From Stutzerimonas nosocomialis (lineage in GTDB: Bacteria; Pseudomonadota; Gammaproteobacteria; Pseudomonadales; Pseudomonadaceae): a stretch of DNA of 64,000 nt. The notes under the pieces were generated by a model. That model was not told the origin of the DNA, ran no database searches, and saw only the letters and a program-made list of their open reading frames with translations. Shown here piece after piece: positions 1 to 8,128 of this stretch (its first letter is position 1; each line of letters begins with the position of its first letter). Where the stretch lies: assembly GCF_005876855.1 (NCBI RefSeq), contig NZ_QLAE01000014.1:43157-107156 (forward strand), in the 5' to 3' direction. The translations under genes and the position numbers were made by a program.

Positions 1-145
1 AGCCAACGCCGAGCCAAGCCCGATGCGTAAGCGCCGGGAAGGTGTAGAGAGCAGACGGCGGGCACCTAAGGCGCAAGGCTAAGGTGAAGGCGTGCTCCAG
101 ACCACGAACAGCGACGCTGCTGGCGGTGAAAGCCGAAGTGGTAAG
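1..145 (+). ncRNA. Group I intron (IC3-like), 3' part, interrupting tRNA-Leu
   Basis: The window opens inside a self-splicing group I intron. Several blocks closely resemble the Azoarcus tRNA-Ile intron as I remember it: the segment with GCCGAGCCAAGC near 9-20, GAAGGTGTAGAGA at 38-50, and CACCT..AGGTG forming P8 (63-67 with 82-86). The P7 helix pairs GAGCA (49-53) with TGCTC (93-97). In Azoarcus the strands are GACUA/UAGUC, so two base pairs differ by compensatory changes, which supports a folded RNA. A P9 stem pairs ACCAC (101-105) with GTGGT (138-142). The terminal G of the intron is position 145, directly before the tRNA 3' exon. The 5' part of the intron and the 5' exon lie upstream of the window. 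No homing endonuclease ORF is seen in the visible part. Confidence 0.88.
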
Positions 146-197
146 AAAATCCCCCGACTTAACCGTCGTGCCGGTTCGATTCCGGCCTCGGGCACCA
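146..197 (+). tRNA. tRNA-Leu(UAA), 3' exon
   Basis: This is the 3' half of a leucine tRNA. It starts with AAAA, which would be anticodon positions 35-36 plus 37-38. It continues with the anticodon 3' stem TCCCC (150-154), a long class II variable arm (CGAC 155-158 with GTCG 165-168), the T arm (GCCGG/CCGGC around TTCGATT, 170-186), acceptor strand CTCGGGC (187-193), discriminator A194 and encoded CCA 195-197. The long variable arm and acceptor strand point to Leu. Position 34 lies in the missing 5' exon, so UAA is inferred (CAA is possible). The break between 34 and 35 is the same site used by the cyanobacterial tRNA-Leu(UAA) group I intron. Confidence 0.9.
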
Positions 198-203
198 ATA
201 TCG

Positions 204-238
204 AAGCCGTCTCTGTTCAAGCAGAGGCGGCTTTTTTC
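204..238 (+). terminator. Rho-independent terminator of tRNA-Leu
   Basis: A 12-bp stem (204-215 with 222-233, one T-G pair) around a 6-nt loop is followed by a run of T to 237. It lies 6 nt after the CCA end of the tRNA. Confidence 0.9.
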
Positions 239-407
239 GTTATGTCCTTCGGATAGCCATGCAGGGCGCCCGAGTCGGTCCTGGGTTGGCCCGGGAACGG
301 GCGAGCGCCTTTGGCGGCGGCCAGCGGATCACGGCGGCAGGCGCGCGCACGGAACTGCACCTGGAGAGAGCGGCCAGATATAGCAAGCGTGCTTTGGAGG
401 CCGGCTC

Positions 408-632
408 ATGAGTGATGCGTTTTCCTACCTGGCGATCATCGGCGCCGTGGCCATCATCCTGCTGGATCTTTGGGCCATCGTCAGCGTGTTCCGCAGCGAT
501 CGCGGCGTCGGGGCGAAGGCGCTCTGGGCCATCGGCATTTCGCTCTTTCCCATCGTTGGGCTGATCGTCTGGGCCATTGCCGGGCCGAGGGCCGCCAAGA
601 CCGGTCCCGTTTGGCGCAGCCCCGAGCCATGA
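408..632 (+). CDS. Small PLDc_N-domain membrane protein
   Basis: This 74-residue protein has the pattern of the cardiolipin synthase/phospholipase D N-terminal membrane domain (PLDc_N). There is a hydrophobic helix at about residues 7-28, a short turn with charged residues (SDRGVGAKA), and a second helix at about 37-58 ending in the family-typical IVWAIAGPR. No catalytic HKD motif follows, so it is the stand-alone small form and probably an inner-membrane protein of unknown role. The start has a GGAGG about 7 nt upstream. It is a single gene between the tRNA and galU, with no visible operon partner. Confidence 0.8.
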   Translation: MSDAFSYLAIIGAVAIILLDLWAIVSVFRSDRGVGAKALWAIGISLFPIVGLIVWAIAGPRAAKTGPVWRSPEP

Positions 633-987
633 GGCGTCTGCTGGAGCGTTAGATAGCCAATCCCTGTCAGTCGGGCCGATAGCCTCGATCAGCCTGCGGC
701 AATGCGTTCGTGGCCCCGGCAGTAGACAGACGGCATCGCCCGGATCACTCTATGCCGCCCGCGAAGACCTGGCTCCAATCCAGGTGGCGGTCGACCGATC
801 CGAGCTGATGCGTACCGTTTGTTAGGGCCCTGCGAACCCCCCGGTCGTTCGGTGGTCGTAGCCTCTAGATTCGGCCCCCTACGCGGTTTTTCCCGTCTCG
901 AAAGGCGTCGGCCGGTCACCTCAAGGCAGCTGTTGCCTGTCGTTCAAGCGGCACATCGATTGGACCCTATCCAACAAGGACTCAGTA
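633..987. other. Intergenic region before galU
   Basis: 355 bases without a gene I can support. Short frames exist on both strands, but none has a convincing ribosome binding site or recognisable product. It presumably holds the galU promoter; I do not see a clear -35/-10 pair. Confidence 0.5.
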
Positions 988-1827
988 ATGATCAAGAAAT
1001 GCCTTTTCCCCGCGGCCGGATACGGTACCCGCTTCTTGCCGGCCACCAAGGCAATGCCCAAGGAAATGCTGCCGGTGGTCAACAAGCCCCTGATTCAATA
1101 CGGGGTCGAGGAGGCGCTGGAGGCTGGGCTCAACCAGATCGCGATCGTCACCGGGCGGGGCAAGCGTTCGCTGGAAGATCACTTCGACATCAGCTATGAG
1201 CTGGAACACCAGATCCGCAATACCGACAAGGAAAAGTACCTGGTCGGCATCCGCAGGCTCATCGACGAATGCAGCTTCTCCTACACCCGTCAGGTTGAAA
1301 TGAAAGGTCTGGGTCACGCCATCCTCAGCGGCCGCCCGCTGATCGGCGATGAGCCGTTCGCCGTGGTGCTGGCCGACGACCTCTGCATCAACCTCGAAGG
1401 CGACAGCGTTCTGTCGCAGATGGTCAAGCTGTACAACCAGTTCCGCTGCTCGATCGTCGCCATCCAGGAAGTACCGCCGGAAGAAACCAGCAAGTACGGT
1501 GTGATCGCCGGCGAAATGATCCGCGACGACATCTTCCGCGTCAGCCACATGGTCGAAAAACCCAAGCCGGAAGACGCGCCGTCGAACATGGCGATCATCG
1601 GCCGCTACATCCTGACGCCGGACATCTTCGAGCTGATCGAGCAGACCGAGCCGGGCAAGGGCGGGGAAATCCAGATCACCGACGCGCTGATGCGCCAGGC
1701 GAAGGACGGTTGCGTGCTGGCGTACAAGTTCAAGGGCCAGCGTTTCGACTGCGGTAGCGCAGAGGGCTACATCTCCGCTACCAACTTCTGCTACGAGCAC
1801 TTCTACCAGACCGGCAAGGCGTTCTAA
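988..1827 (+). CDS. galU: UTP--glucose-1-phosphate uridylyltransferase
   Basis: Makes UDP-glucose from glucose-1-phosphate and UTP, for LPS, exopolysaccharide and other glycans in the cytoplasm. At 279 residues it is the normal bacterial GalU length. The nucleotide-binding signature PAAGYGTRFLPATKAMPKEM lies at the N-terminus, followed by KPLIQYGVEEA; the sugar-binding region with EKPKPEDAPSN and the G-G-EIQ-TDA motif are all present. The start is preceded by AAGGA at suitable spacing. It is monocistronic, with a terminator directly after it. Confidence 0.97.
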   Translation: MIKKCLFPAAGYGTRFLPATKAMPKEMLPVVNKPLIQYGVEEALEAGLNQIAIVTGRGKRSLEDHFDISYELEHQIRNTDKEKYLVGIRRLIDECSFSYTRQVEMKGLGHAILSGRPLIGDEPFAVVLADDLCINLEGDSVLSQMVKLYNQFRCSIVAIQEVPPEETSKYGVIAGEMIRDDIFRVSHMVEKPKPEDAPSNMAIIGRYILTPDIFELIEQTEPGKGGEIQITDALMRQAKDGCVLAYKFKGQRFDCGSAEGYISATNFCYEHFYQTGKAF

Positions 1828-1850
1828 GCCCGCCGTCTGCAGCAGCAAGC

Positions 1851-1876
1851 AAAGCCGCCTTCGGGCGGCTTTGTCG
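1851..1876 (+). terminator. Terminator after galU
   Basis: A 9-bp stem AAAGCCGCC/GGCGGCTTT with a TTCG tetraloop (1851-1872). The T stretch is short and the hairpin is symmetric, so it may serve both galU and the converging VOC gene. Confidence 0.75.
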
Positions 1877-1878
1877 CA

Positions 1879-2301
1879 TCAGGGGATCGGCAACGCCTCG
1901 GCTCCGGGCCCCAGCGGCTGGCCGTAGCTGAACTCGACATAGTTGCCGGCCGGGTCGCGCAGGCCGCAGTAATAGCCGACCGGATATTCGTCTTCGCGCG
2001 GCTCCCAGATGAGACAGCCGGCGGCTCGCGCCCGTGCGGCGATCTCGTCCACGGCCTCGCGGCTTTCCAGGGCGAAGCCGAAATGGCTGTAGTCGGTATC
2101 GGCCAGCGCGCGGGCCTGGCCTCCGGGCATGATCACGAAGATGAACTCGCGTTCCTTGCCGGGCTCGGCCATCCAGACGATGCGAGAGCCCTTGCCGGGG
2201 CGCTCGTGGAACACGTGCAGGCCGCAGAAGCGCTCATAGAAATCGATGCATGCCTCGAGGTCAGGCACGTGGAGGGCCAGGTGGGTCAGGGCAGGGCGCA
2301 T
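1879..2301 (-). CDS. VOC family (glyoxalase/dioxygenase fold) protein
   Basis: 140 residues from the preferred start, which has AGGAG 6 nt upstream; a longer in-frame start at 2367 lacks such a site. The sequence shows one vicinal-oxygen-chelate module pair: LTHLALHVPDLEACIDFYE at the N-terminus, a central HFGFALESREAVDEI, and the C-terminal LRDPAGNYVEFS with the usual metal-ligand glutamate. H near the start, H in HFGF and E in VEFS are the expected ligands. The family covers glyoxalase I, dioxygenases and resistance proteins; the substrate cannot be read from the sequence. It is divergent from gor, so a link to glutathione chemistry is possible but only inferred. Confidence 0.85.
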   Translation of the reverse strand: MRPALTHLALHVPDLEACIDFYERFCGLHVFHERPGKGSRIVWMAEPGKEREFIFVIMPGGQARALADTDYSHFGFALESREAVDEIAARARAAGCLIWEPREDEYPVGYYCGLRDPAGNYVEFSYGQPLGPGAEALPIP

Positions 2302-2373
2302 GCGATACTCCTGGAATGATCTCGGGTGAAGGCCTGGGGTATGCTTGATGGTTCTAGAAGGAGACAACAGCCC

Positions 2374-3732
2374 ATGACCTATGACTTCGACCTGTTCGTG
2401 ATCGGTGCCGGTTCAGGCGGCGTGCGGGCCGCACGTTTCGCCGCCAGCTATGGCGCGCGGGTTGCGATCGCCGAGAGCCGTTATCTGGGCGGAACCTGTG
2501 TGAACGTCGGTTGCGTGCCGAAAAAGCTGCTGGTGTACGGCGCCCACTATGCCGAAGATTTCGGGCAGGCGCAGGGCTACGGCTGGACCCTGGACGGAGC
2601 GACCTTCGACTGGGCGACCCTGATCGCGAACAAGGACAAGGAAATCAAGCGCCTCAACGTCATCTACCAGAACCTGCTGGTCGACAGCGGCGTGACGCTC
2701 CTGCAGGCGCACGCCCGCATCGTCGACGCGCATAGCGTGGAGGTCGACGGCAAGCGCTACACCGCGCAGCACATTCTCGTCGCCACCGGTGGCTGGCCGT
2801 TCGTGCCGGAGATTCCGGGCCGCGAACACGCCATCACCTCCAACGAAGTGTTCTACCTGGAACGCCTGCCGCGGCGGGCGATCGTGGTGGGCGGTGGCTA
2901 CATCGCGGTCGAGTTCGCCTCCATCTTCAACGGCTGCGGCGCCCAGACCACCCAGGTCTATCGCGGCGAGCTGTTCATGCGTGGGTTCGATGGCTCGCTG
3001 CGCGATCATCTGAAGGACGAGATGATCAAGAAGGGCATCGACCTGCAGTTCAACGCCGACATCGTCCGCATCGACAAACTGCCCGATGGCAGCTTGCTCG
3101 CGACGCTCGGAGACGGTCGCACGCTCGAAGCCGACTGCATCCTCTATGCGACCGGGCGCAGGCCCATGCTCGAAGGGCTCGGCCTCGAGGCCGTGGACGT
3201 CGCGCTGGATGACGACGGCTACGTGAAGGTCGACGAGCGCTATCAGACCTCGGTGCCCTCGATCCTGGCGATCGGCGACGTCACTGGCGGCGTTCAGCTC
3301 ACGCCGGTCGCGCTGGCCGAAGGGATGGCCGTTGCGCGCCGCCTGTTCAAGCCCGAGGAATATCGCCCTGTGGACTACCGGCTGATCCCTACCGCCGTGT
3401 TCAGCCTGCCCAACCTCGCGACCGTCGGCCTGACCGAAGAGGAAGCGAGGCAAGAGGTGGGGCAGGTCCGCGTCTACGAAAGCCGGTTCAGGCCGATGAA
3501 GCTGACCATGACCGACAGCCTCGAGCGCAGCCTGATGAAGCTGGTGGTCTGCGTCCAGACCGACCGCGTGCTGGGTTGCCACATGGCCGGACCCGATGCC
3601 GGGGAAATCATGCAAGGGTTGGCGGTGGCGCTGAAGGCGGGCGCCACCAAGCAGGTGTTCGACGAAACCATCGGCATCCACCCGACGGCCGCCGAAGAGT
3701 TCGTCACCATGCGCACGCCCACCGGCATCTGA
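2374..3732 (+). CDS. gor: Glutathione-disulfide reductase
   Basis: NADPH-dependent flavoenzyme that reduces oxidised glutathione in the cytoplasm. The FAD-binding GAGSGG is at residues 11-16, the redox pair is C42/C47 in [13 protein letters not shown], the NADPH fold carries [10 protein letters not shown], the second FAD motif is ILAIGDVTG, and the C-terminal HPTAAEE supplies the catalytic histidine and glutamate. Its 452 residues match the family. I chose the ATG at 2374 because AAGGAG stands about 10 nt upstream and the protein then begins right before the dinucleotide fold; an in-frame ATG at 2326 only adds an atypical leader. A GC-rich hairpin at 3820-3840 may terminate it. Confidence 0.96.
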   Translation: MTYDFDLFVIGAGSGGVRAARFAASYGARVAIAESRYLGGTCVNVGCVPKKLLVYGAHYAEDFGQAQGYGWTLDGATFDWATLIANKDKEIKRLNVIYQNLLVDSGVTLLQAHARIVDAHSVEVDGKRYTAQHILVATGGWPFVPEIPGREHAITSNEVFYLERLPRRAIVVGGGYIAVEFASIFNGCGAQTTQVYRGELFMRGFDGSLRDHLKDEMIKKGIDLQFNADIVRIDKLPDGSLLATLGDGRTLEADCILYATGRRPMLEGLGLEAVDVALDDDGYVKVDERYQTSVPSILAIGDVTGGVQLTPVALAEGMAVARRLFKPEEYRPVDYRLIPTAVFSLPNLATVGLTEEEARQEVGQVRVYESRFRPMKLTMTDSLERSLMKLVVCVQTDRVLGCHMAGPDAGEIMQGLAVALKAGATKQVFDETIGIHPTAAEEFVTMRTPTGI

Positions 3733-3819
3733 CGCCAGGCCAGGGAAGCCGCCCGCTTGGGTGGCTTCCGCTGGCCCCGGCGCCAGCAATCGCGACGCGC
3801 AGTTTCTCAACGCCCCATC

Positions 3820-3845
3820 GAGCCCGGACCCTCCGGGCTCGCTTC
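3820..3845 (+). terminator. Probable terminator after gor
   Basis: Inverted repeat GAGCCCGGA/TCCGGGCTC (3820-3828 with 3832-3840) with a 3-nt loop, followed only by a weak T-containing stretch. It is the only strong hairpin in the 238-bp gap before the next gene. Confidence 0.5.
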
Positions 3846-3970
3846 GTCACGCAGCAGGGTTAGCGCTAATCCTCATCACAAAGGGTTACATTCGGCCTGA
3901 GCCGGCGAATTGACCTTGCCACCGCGGTAAGCCCTAACGTCGAGGCCTTACAACCCTGGAGGTAGGTTCG

Positions 3971-4339
3971 ATGATGAAGAGATTCGTGGTGGGTACCCTG
4001 GCATGCATCATGGGCTCAGTTGCGCTGGCGAACGAGGCGCCTCATGCGCACGACCATGGTCCGGGCAGCCACGCGGCCGGTCCTGCCAACGAGGCCTACA
4101 TGAAGTCGATGCAGGCCATGCACGACGACATGCACGACGGCATCCTGGCGAAGGACCCAGACGTGGCGTTCGCATCCGGAATGCTGGCTCACCACGAAGG
4201 GGCCATCGAGATGGCGCGAATCCAGCTGCAGTACGGCAAGGATCCCGAAATGCGAGCGCTGGCCGAAGCGGTGATCGCGGCGCAGGAACAGGAAGCCGAT
4301 CAGCTTCGTGCGTGGCTCAAGGCGCACTCCGCCAAATAA
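3971..4339 (+). CDS. DUF305 (CopM-like) periplasmic protein
   Basis: 122 residues with an N-terminal signal peptide (positive MMKRF, hydrophobic core, ALA-N cleavage site near residue 21), then a His-rich stretch ([10 protein letters not shown]) and a single DUF305 domain. Family hallmarks are the methionine/histidine-rich [17 protein letters not shown] and [20 protein letters not shown], then a C-terminal helical part with [14 protein letters not shown]. Members are exported and several bind copper or silver, so copper binding in the periplasm is a reasonable inference from the Met/His content. GGAGGT precedes the start. The other ATG three bases later is equally possible. Confidence 0.85.
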   Translation: MMKRFVVGTLACIMGSVALANEAPHAHDHGPGSHAAGPANEAYMKSMQAMHDDMHDGILAKDPDVAFASGMLAHHEGAIEMARIQLQYGKDPEMRALAEAVIAAQEQEADQLRAWLKAHSAK

Positions 4340-4476
4340 GCCTGTCGTGCGGCGGACTGCCCGGCTCGCCGTTGCCTGTCAGGTTCGCGCCCGGTACGCT
4401 CCCTTATCCGGTCATGCCCGGATGAGCAGGCGTAAACGATCCCTCCTGCCCGCGGCATTTGCTCTCTTTGAAAAAG

Positions 4477-4490
4477 CTGATTGCGATCAA
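4477..4490 (+). promoter_or_regulatory. FNR/DNR-type box upstream of nnrS
   Basis: CTGAT-TGCG-ATCAA matches the TTGAT-N4-ATCAA consensus at 9 of 10 positions. It lies about 117 bp before the nnrS start, so nnrS is likely switched on by ANR/DNR under low oxygen or nitric oxide. Confidence 0.75.
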
Positions 4491-4606
4491 GCCTGCCGGG
4501 CGCACCTACCTGTAAAAGTAAGCCAGGCTCCCGCATCCTGAGGGGCTGCCATTCAGTCCGGTGCGTGACGCTTGCGTAGCCGGGCACAGAGCGTCTGGAG
4601 GCTTCC

Positions 4607-5797
4607 TTGCACGTCATCGATCGACGAAAAGCGTTGAGTGTCGCGCCTATCTGGCGGCTCGCATTTCGCCCGTTCTTTCTCGCCGGCAGCCTTTACGCGC
4701 TGCTAGCGATCCCGCTCTGGGTCGCGACCTGGACCGGCCACTGGCCGGGCTTTCAGCCCACCGGCGGCTGGCTGGCCTGGCATCGCCACGAGATGCTATT
4801 CGGCTTCGCCATGGCCATCGTCGCCGGCTTTCTGCTCACCGCAGTGCAAACCTGGACCGGCCAGGCCGCACCCTCCGGCAATCGCCTGAAAGGGCTGGCG
4901 CTGGTCTGGCTGGCGGCGCGCCTGGGCTGGCTGTTCGGTCTGCCGGCCGAGTGGCTGGCGCCGCTGGACCTGCTGTTCCTGTTGGCCCTGGCCTGGCTGA
5001 TGGCGCAGATGCTCTGGGCGGTTCGGCAGAAGCGTAACTACCCGATCGTTGCGGTACTGGCGCTGATGGCTGGAGCCGATCTGCTGGTGCTGATCGGCCT
5101 GCTGCAGAACAGCGATGCGCTGCAGCGCCAGGGCGTGCTGGCCGGTCTGTGGCTGGTCGCGGCGCTGATGGCGTTGATCGGCGGACGGGTGATCCCGTTC
5201 TTCACCCAGCGTGGGCTGGGCAGGGTGGAAGCGGTCAAGCCCTGGGTATGGCTGGATGTGGCCCTGCTGACGGGCACCGGGCTGATTGCCCTGACGCACG
5301 CCTTCGGCCTTGCCATGCGCCCTCAGCCGTGGCTGGGCGTGCTGTTCGCCGCCATCGGCGCTGGCCATGTGCTGCGCCTGGCGCGCTGGTACGACGAGGG
5401 TATCTGGACCGTCGGCCTGCTCTGGTCGCTGCACGTGGCCATGCTCTGGCTGGTGGTGGCGGCGTTCGGCCTGGCGCTCTGGCATTTCGGCCTGCTGGCG
5501 CAGTCCAGCCCGGCGCTGCATGCGCTGACGGTCGGCGCCATGAGCGGGTTGATCCTGGCGATGATCGCCCGGGTGACGCTCGGCCATACCGGCCGCCCGC
5601 TGCAGCTGCCGCCCGGCATCGTCGCCGCCTTCGTCTTGTTCAACCTCGGCACGGCGGCGCGGGTGTTCCTCGCCGTCGCCTGGCCGGTTACCGGCCTGTG
5701 GCTGGCGGCGACCTGCTGGGCGCTGGCCTTTGCCCTCTATGTCTGGCGTTACACGCCGATGCTGGTGGCCCCGCGCGTGGACGGTCATCCGGGCTGA
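4607..5797 (+). CDS. nnrS: NnrS family heme-copper membrane protein
   Basis: 396-residue polytopic membrane protein with about twelve hydrophobic segments. NnrS proteins bind heme and copper and protect cells from nitric-oxide stress, usually next to denitrification genes. Family traits seen are the N-terminal FRPFFLAGSLYAL, WHRHEMLFGFA with paired histidines, GGRVIPFFTQRGL, and the late HALTVGAMSGLILAMIARV / TLGHTGR block. The start is TTG at 4607, preceded by GGAGG (4597-4601). The upstream FNR/DNR box and the downstream nir locus both fit a role in denitrification. Confidence 0.93.
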   Translation: MHVIDRRKALSVAPIWRLAFRPFFLAGSLYALLAIPLWVATWTGHWPGFQPTGGWLAWHRHEMLFGFAMAIVAGFLLTAVQTWTGQAAPSGNRLKGLALVWLAARLGWLFGLPAEWLAPLDLLFLLALAWLMAQMLWAVRQKRNYPIVAVLALMAGADLLVLIGLLQNSDALQRQGVLAGLWLVAALMALIGGRVIPFFTQRGLGRVEAVKPWVWLDVALLTGTGLIALTHAFGLAMRPQPWLGVLFAAIGAGHVLRLARWYDEGIWTVGLLWSLHVAMLWLVVAAFGLALWHFGLLAQSSPALHALTVGAMSGLILAMIARVTLGHTGRPLQLPPGIVAAFVLFNLGTAARVFLAVAWPVTGLWLAATCWALAFALYVWRYTPMLVAPRVDGHPG

Positions 5798-5857
5798 GCA
5801 GCCGGCGATGGGCGCCGGGGCTGGTGTTCACACCTGCTTATCCAAATACTAGGCTCC

Positions 5858-5885
5858 AAAAAAACGCAGCCTCTGCGAGGCGGCC
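5858..5885 (-). terminator. Minus-strand terminator after the LysR remnant
   Basis: Read on the minus strand, GCCTC-GCA-GAGGC is followed by TGCG and seven T. It would end transcription from the decayed LysR gene and fences it from nnrS. Confidence 0.6.
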
Positions 5886-6538
5886 TATGACTGGCATTCC
5901 GCCAGATCGAAAGGTAAAGGCTTTGGGCTCGGTGGCATTGGAGTGCCGGCGACTCGCTGGCGCGGACGTGGGCCAGATGGATCGGGTAGGAGAACTCCGG
6001 AGCCTGTTTCACCCGCTTGAGAATCTCCCTTGTCCAGATAGCGCTGCATCACGCGGGTACGGAATAGCCACGCCCGCCGCACTGCATCAGGTTCTGCAGG
6101 GCCAGCGGCCCGAGGTTGAACGACAGCGCCGCGCGGCTGCATTCCGGCGGCGCCTGGTTGTGCTGCTTGCGAAACGCCGGGCCCCCAGGTCCACGTACAG
6201 GTAGGGCGGGATTCTGCGTCTGCACCACCTGGATCAGCTTTTCCTCCAGCAGCTGCTCGGCCTGCAGGCCCGGCCAGTACCCCGGCTGGTGCGCAGCGCG
6301 GCGTCCAGCACGCCCAGATCGAGCTTCTTCTGCAGTTCTTAGCTACTGGCCACTTCGAGCCGTATCGCATGGCTGGCCAGCCCCTGCCGCAGACGCTGGG
6401 CCCGCGCCAGCATCAACAGGTTGCACAGACTCACCTCGGAGCCGAGGGTGAGCAGCTACCTACCGCTCTGCGACAACGGCGATGAAACCTGCCGCTGCGA
6501 ATGATCTCGAGAAAGGTGCGGGCGAGATCGATGTCCAT
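5880..6538 (-). pseudogene. Decayed LysR-type regulator
   Basis: Translating the minus strand from the ATG at 6538 gives MDIDLARTFLEIIRSGRF, a textbook LysR N-terminus, but the frame is lost within the helix-turn-helix. Further pieces appear in shifting frames: a fragment with VSLCNLLMLARAQRLRQGLA, then YLPGLQAEQLLEEKLIQVVQT-type sequence, then AALSFNLGPLALQNLMQCGG and FRTRVMQRYLDKG with QAPEFSYPIHL near the end. Most of the helix-turn-helix is missing and there are several frameshifts, so no functional product is expected. The target of the original regulator is unknown. Boundaries are approximate. Confidence 0.8.
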
Positions 6539-6634
6539 GGTCGGCACTTCAGTGCGATGAAAGCGATGGACCAGCGATTGTATTGGCTTGCGGATGACAG
6601 GTCGCCCGCCGTTCTCGGCGGCGACCCGCCGGTG

Positions 6635-8128
6635 CTAGTGCGAGGTGCCTTCGGCGAACTCGATCTTGTTGCCGACATTGTACTTGCCCGATGGCTTGTT
6701 CATCGGGATGCGCTTGATCTCTTCCAGCGTGTTGGCGTCGTAGACGATCAGCGCACCGTCGGCGTCCCAGACGCTGAGCAGGGCGTAGCGGCCGTCGTTG
6801 GTGAACTCCACGTGGGCGGCGTTCTTGCCCGGCATCGGCCGCAGGGTGTGGGCGACTTCCAGGGTCTGCTTGTCGATCAGGTGCACGGCGTCGTTGTTCG
6901 GGCCGAAGAACACGTCGGTCCAGGCGTAGGGCGAGTTCGCCTGGCTGCGCATGAAGAAACCCGGGCCTTCCGTGGGGATCTCCTTGATCAGCTTCCAGGT
7001 TTCCAGATCCAACACCGAAATCAGCCCCTTGCTGACGTTGGGGGTGGCGAACACCCACTTGCCGTCGCGCTTCCAGTAAATGCCCGAGCCCAGGTGCGGC
7101 ATGCCCGGAAGAGGAATGTCGGTGACCGCCTGGCCGTTGTCCAGGTTGATCACTTGGCCGCCATGGGCCTTGCGCGAGGTGGCGAGCAGATAGCGGTAGC
7201 CCGGGGTAAAGGAGAAATCGTCGAGGAAGTCGGCAGCCTCGATGCGCCGCGGTTCGAAAGTCGGCTCGCCGGCATAGGAGAGCTCCCAGGCCTCTTTCAC
7301 GTCCTTCAGCGCAACCACGAAGCTGTCGCGCGGCGGCGCGGTGTACACGGCGCTGACCCGTGACGGCGTGCCATCCCGGCCTACGGTGGGGATGTGCTTG
7401 ACCAGCGACAGGTCGCGGGCGTCGAGCAGCACCAGGTTGCCCGGCAGGTAGTTGCCCACGAGCACCCAACGGCCGTCGTTGCTCACCGCCAGGTTGCGGG
7501 TGTTCAGCCCGGCGCGGACCTCGGCGAGCATGGTCAGGTTGTGCAGGTCGTAGACGCTGACCCAGCCGTCACGGGAGGCGAAGTAGACGAAGCGGCCGTC
7601 GGGCGAGAACTTCGGCCCGCCGTGGAGGGCGAAGTGCGACTGGAAGTTGGCCAGTTCCTCGAAGCGATCGCCGTCCAGCACGCGGACGTGATGATTGCCA
7701 GCCTCCACCACGACGAACAGGTTGCGCAGGTCGGCGCCGTGCTGCGGGGTCGTCGGTAGCGTGGCGACGTCGGTGAGAATGCGGTGGCTGGCGCGGATGT
7801 CGGCGTCGCTCCAGGTCGGCGGCACCGCCGAGGGCTGGTAGAGGTAGTCGACCAGGCCGGCGATCTGTGTCTCGTTCAGCATGCTGGAATAGGCGGCCAT
7901 CTGGCTTGCCGGGCGGCCGTCGCGGATAACCGCATAGGCCTCGCCCGGTTTGATGCGAACAAGGCTCTCCGGCAGCAGCGCCGGACCGGCCCCGCCGAGG
8001 CGGTTGACGCCGTGGCAGCTCTGGCAGTGTTTTTCGTACAGCGTGCCGGCCTGCTCCAGACTGTCGTCGTGCGTCGCCGCCCCGGCTGCGGCACAGAGCG
8101 CTATCACAAGAAACGGGACTACTCGCAT
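6635..8128 (-). CDS. nirN: NirN, dihydro-heme d1 dehydrogenase (cytochrome c / d1-type propeller)
   Basis: 497-residue periplasmic protein: a signal peptide (first about 18 residues), a cytochrome c domain with CQSCH at about 36-40, then a long eight-bladed d1-type propeller resembling NirS and NirF. NirN carries out the last step of heme d1 formation, introducing the acrylate double bond, and can pass d1 to NirS. It is the last gene of the nir run. Its ATG overlaps nirE by 10 bp and has GGAGG inside the nirE end. The heme-binding Cys-X2-Cys-His and the propeller repeats (GRFVYFASRDGWVSVYDL, GRWVLVGNYLPGN) are visible. Confidence 0.95.
   Translation of the reverse strand: MRVVPFLVIALCAAAGAATHDDSLEQAGTLYEKHCQSCHGVNRLGGAGPALLPESLVRIKPGEAYAVIRDGRPASQMAAYSSMLNETQIAGLVDYLYQPSAVPPTWSDADIRASHRILTDVATLPTTPQHGADLRNLFVVVEAGNHHVRVLDGDRFEELANFQSHFALHGGPKFSPDGRFVYFASRDGWVSVYDLHNLTMLAEVRAGLNTRNLAVSNDGRWVLVGNYLPGNLVLLDARDLSLVKHIPTVGRDGTPSRVSAVYTAPPRDSFVVALKDVKEAWELSYAGEPTFEPRRIEAADFLDDFSFTPGYRYLLATSRKAHGGQVINLDNGQAVTDIPLPGMPHLGSGIYWKRDGKWVFATPNVSKGLISVLDLETWKLIKEIPTEGPGFFMRSQANSPYAWTDVFFGPNNDAVHLIDKQTLEVAHTLRPMPGKNAAHVEFTNDGRYALLSVWDADGALIVYDANTLEEIKRIPMNKPSGKYNVGNKIEFAEGTSH

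Noticed and set aside
1-200. Integrative-element attachment site at a tRNA 3' end
   Set aside because: A broken tRNA half at a window edge often means an att site, but the adjoining sequence folds as a group I intron and ends with the expected terminal G at the correct anticodon-loop position.
84-383. 99-codon plus-strand ORF over the intron and tRNA
   Set aside because: It lies on a structured RNA gene and its terminator; the protein looks like random GC-rich translation.
689-919. 76-codon minus-strand ORF before galU
   Set aside because: No ribosome site, arginine/proline-rich random composition, no recognisable motif.
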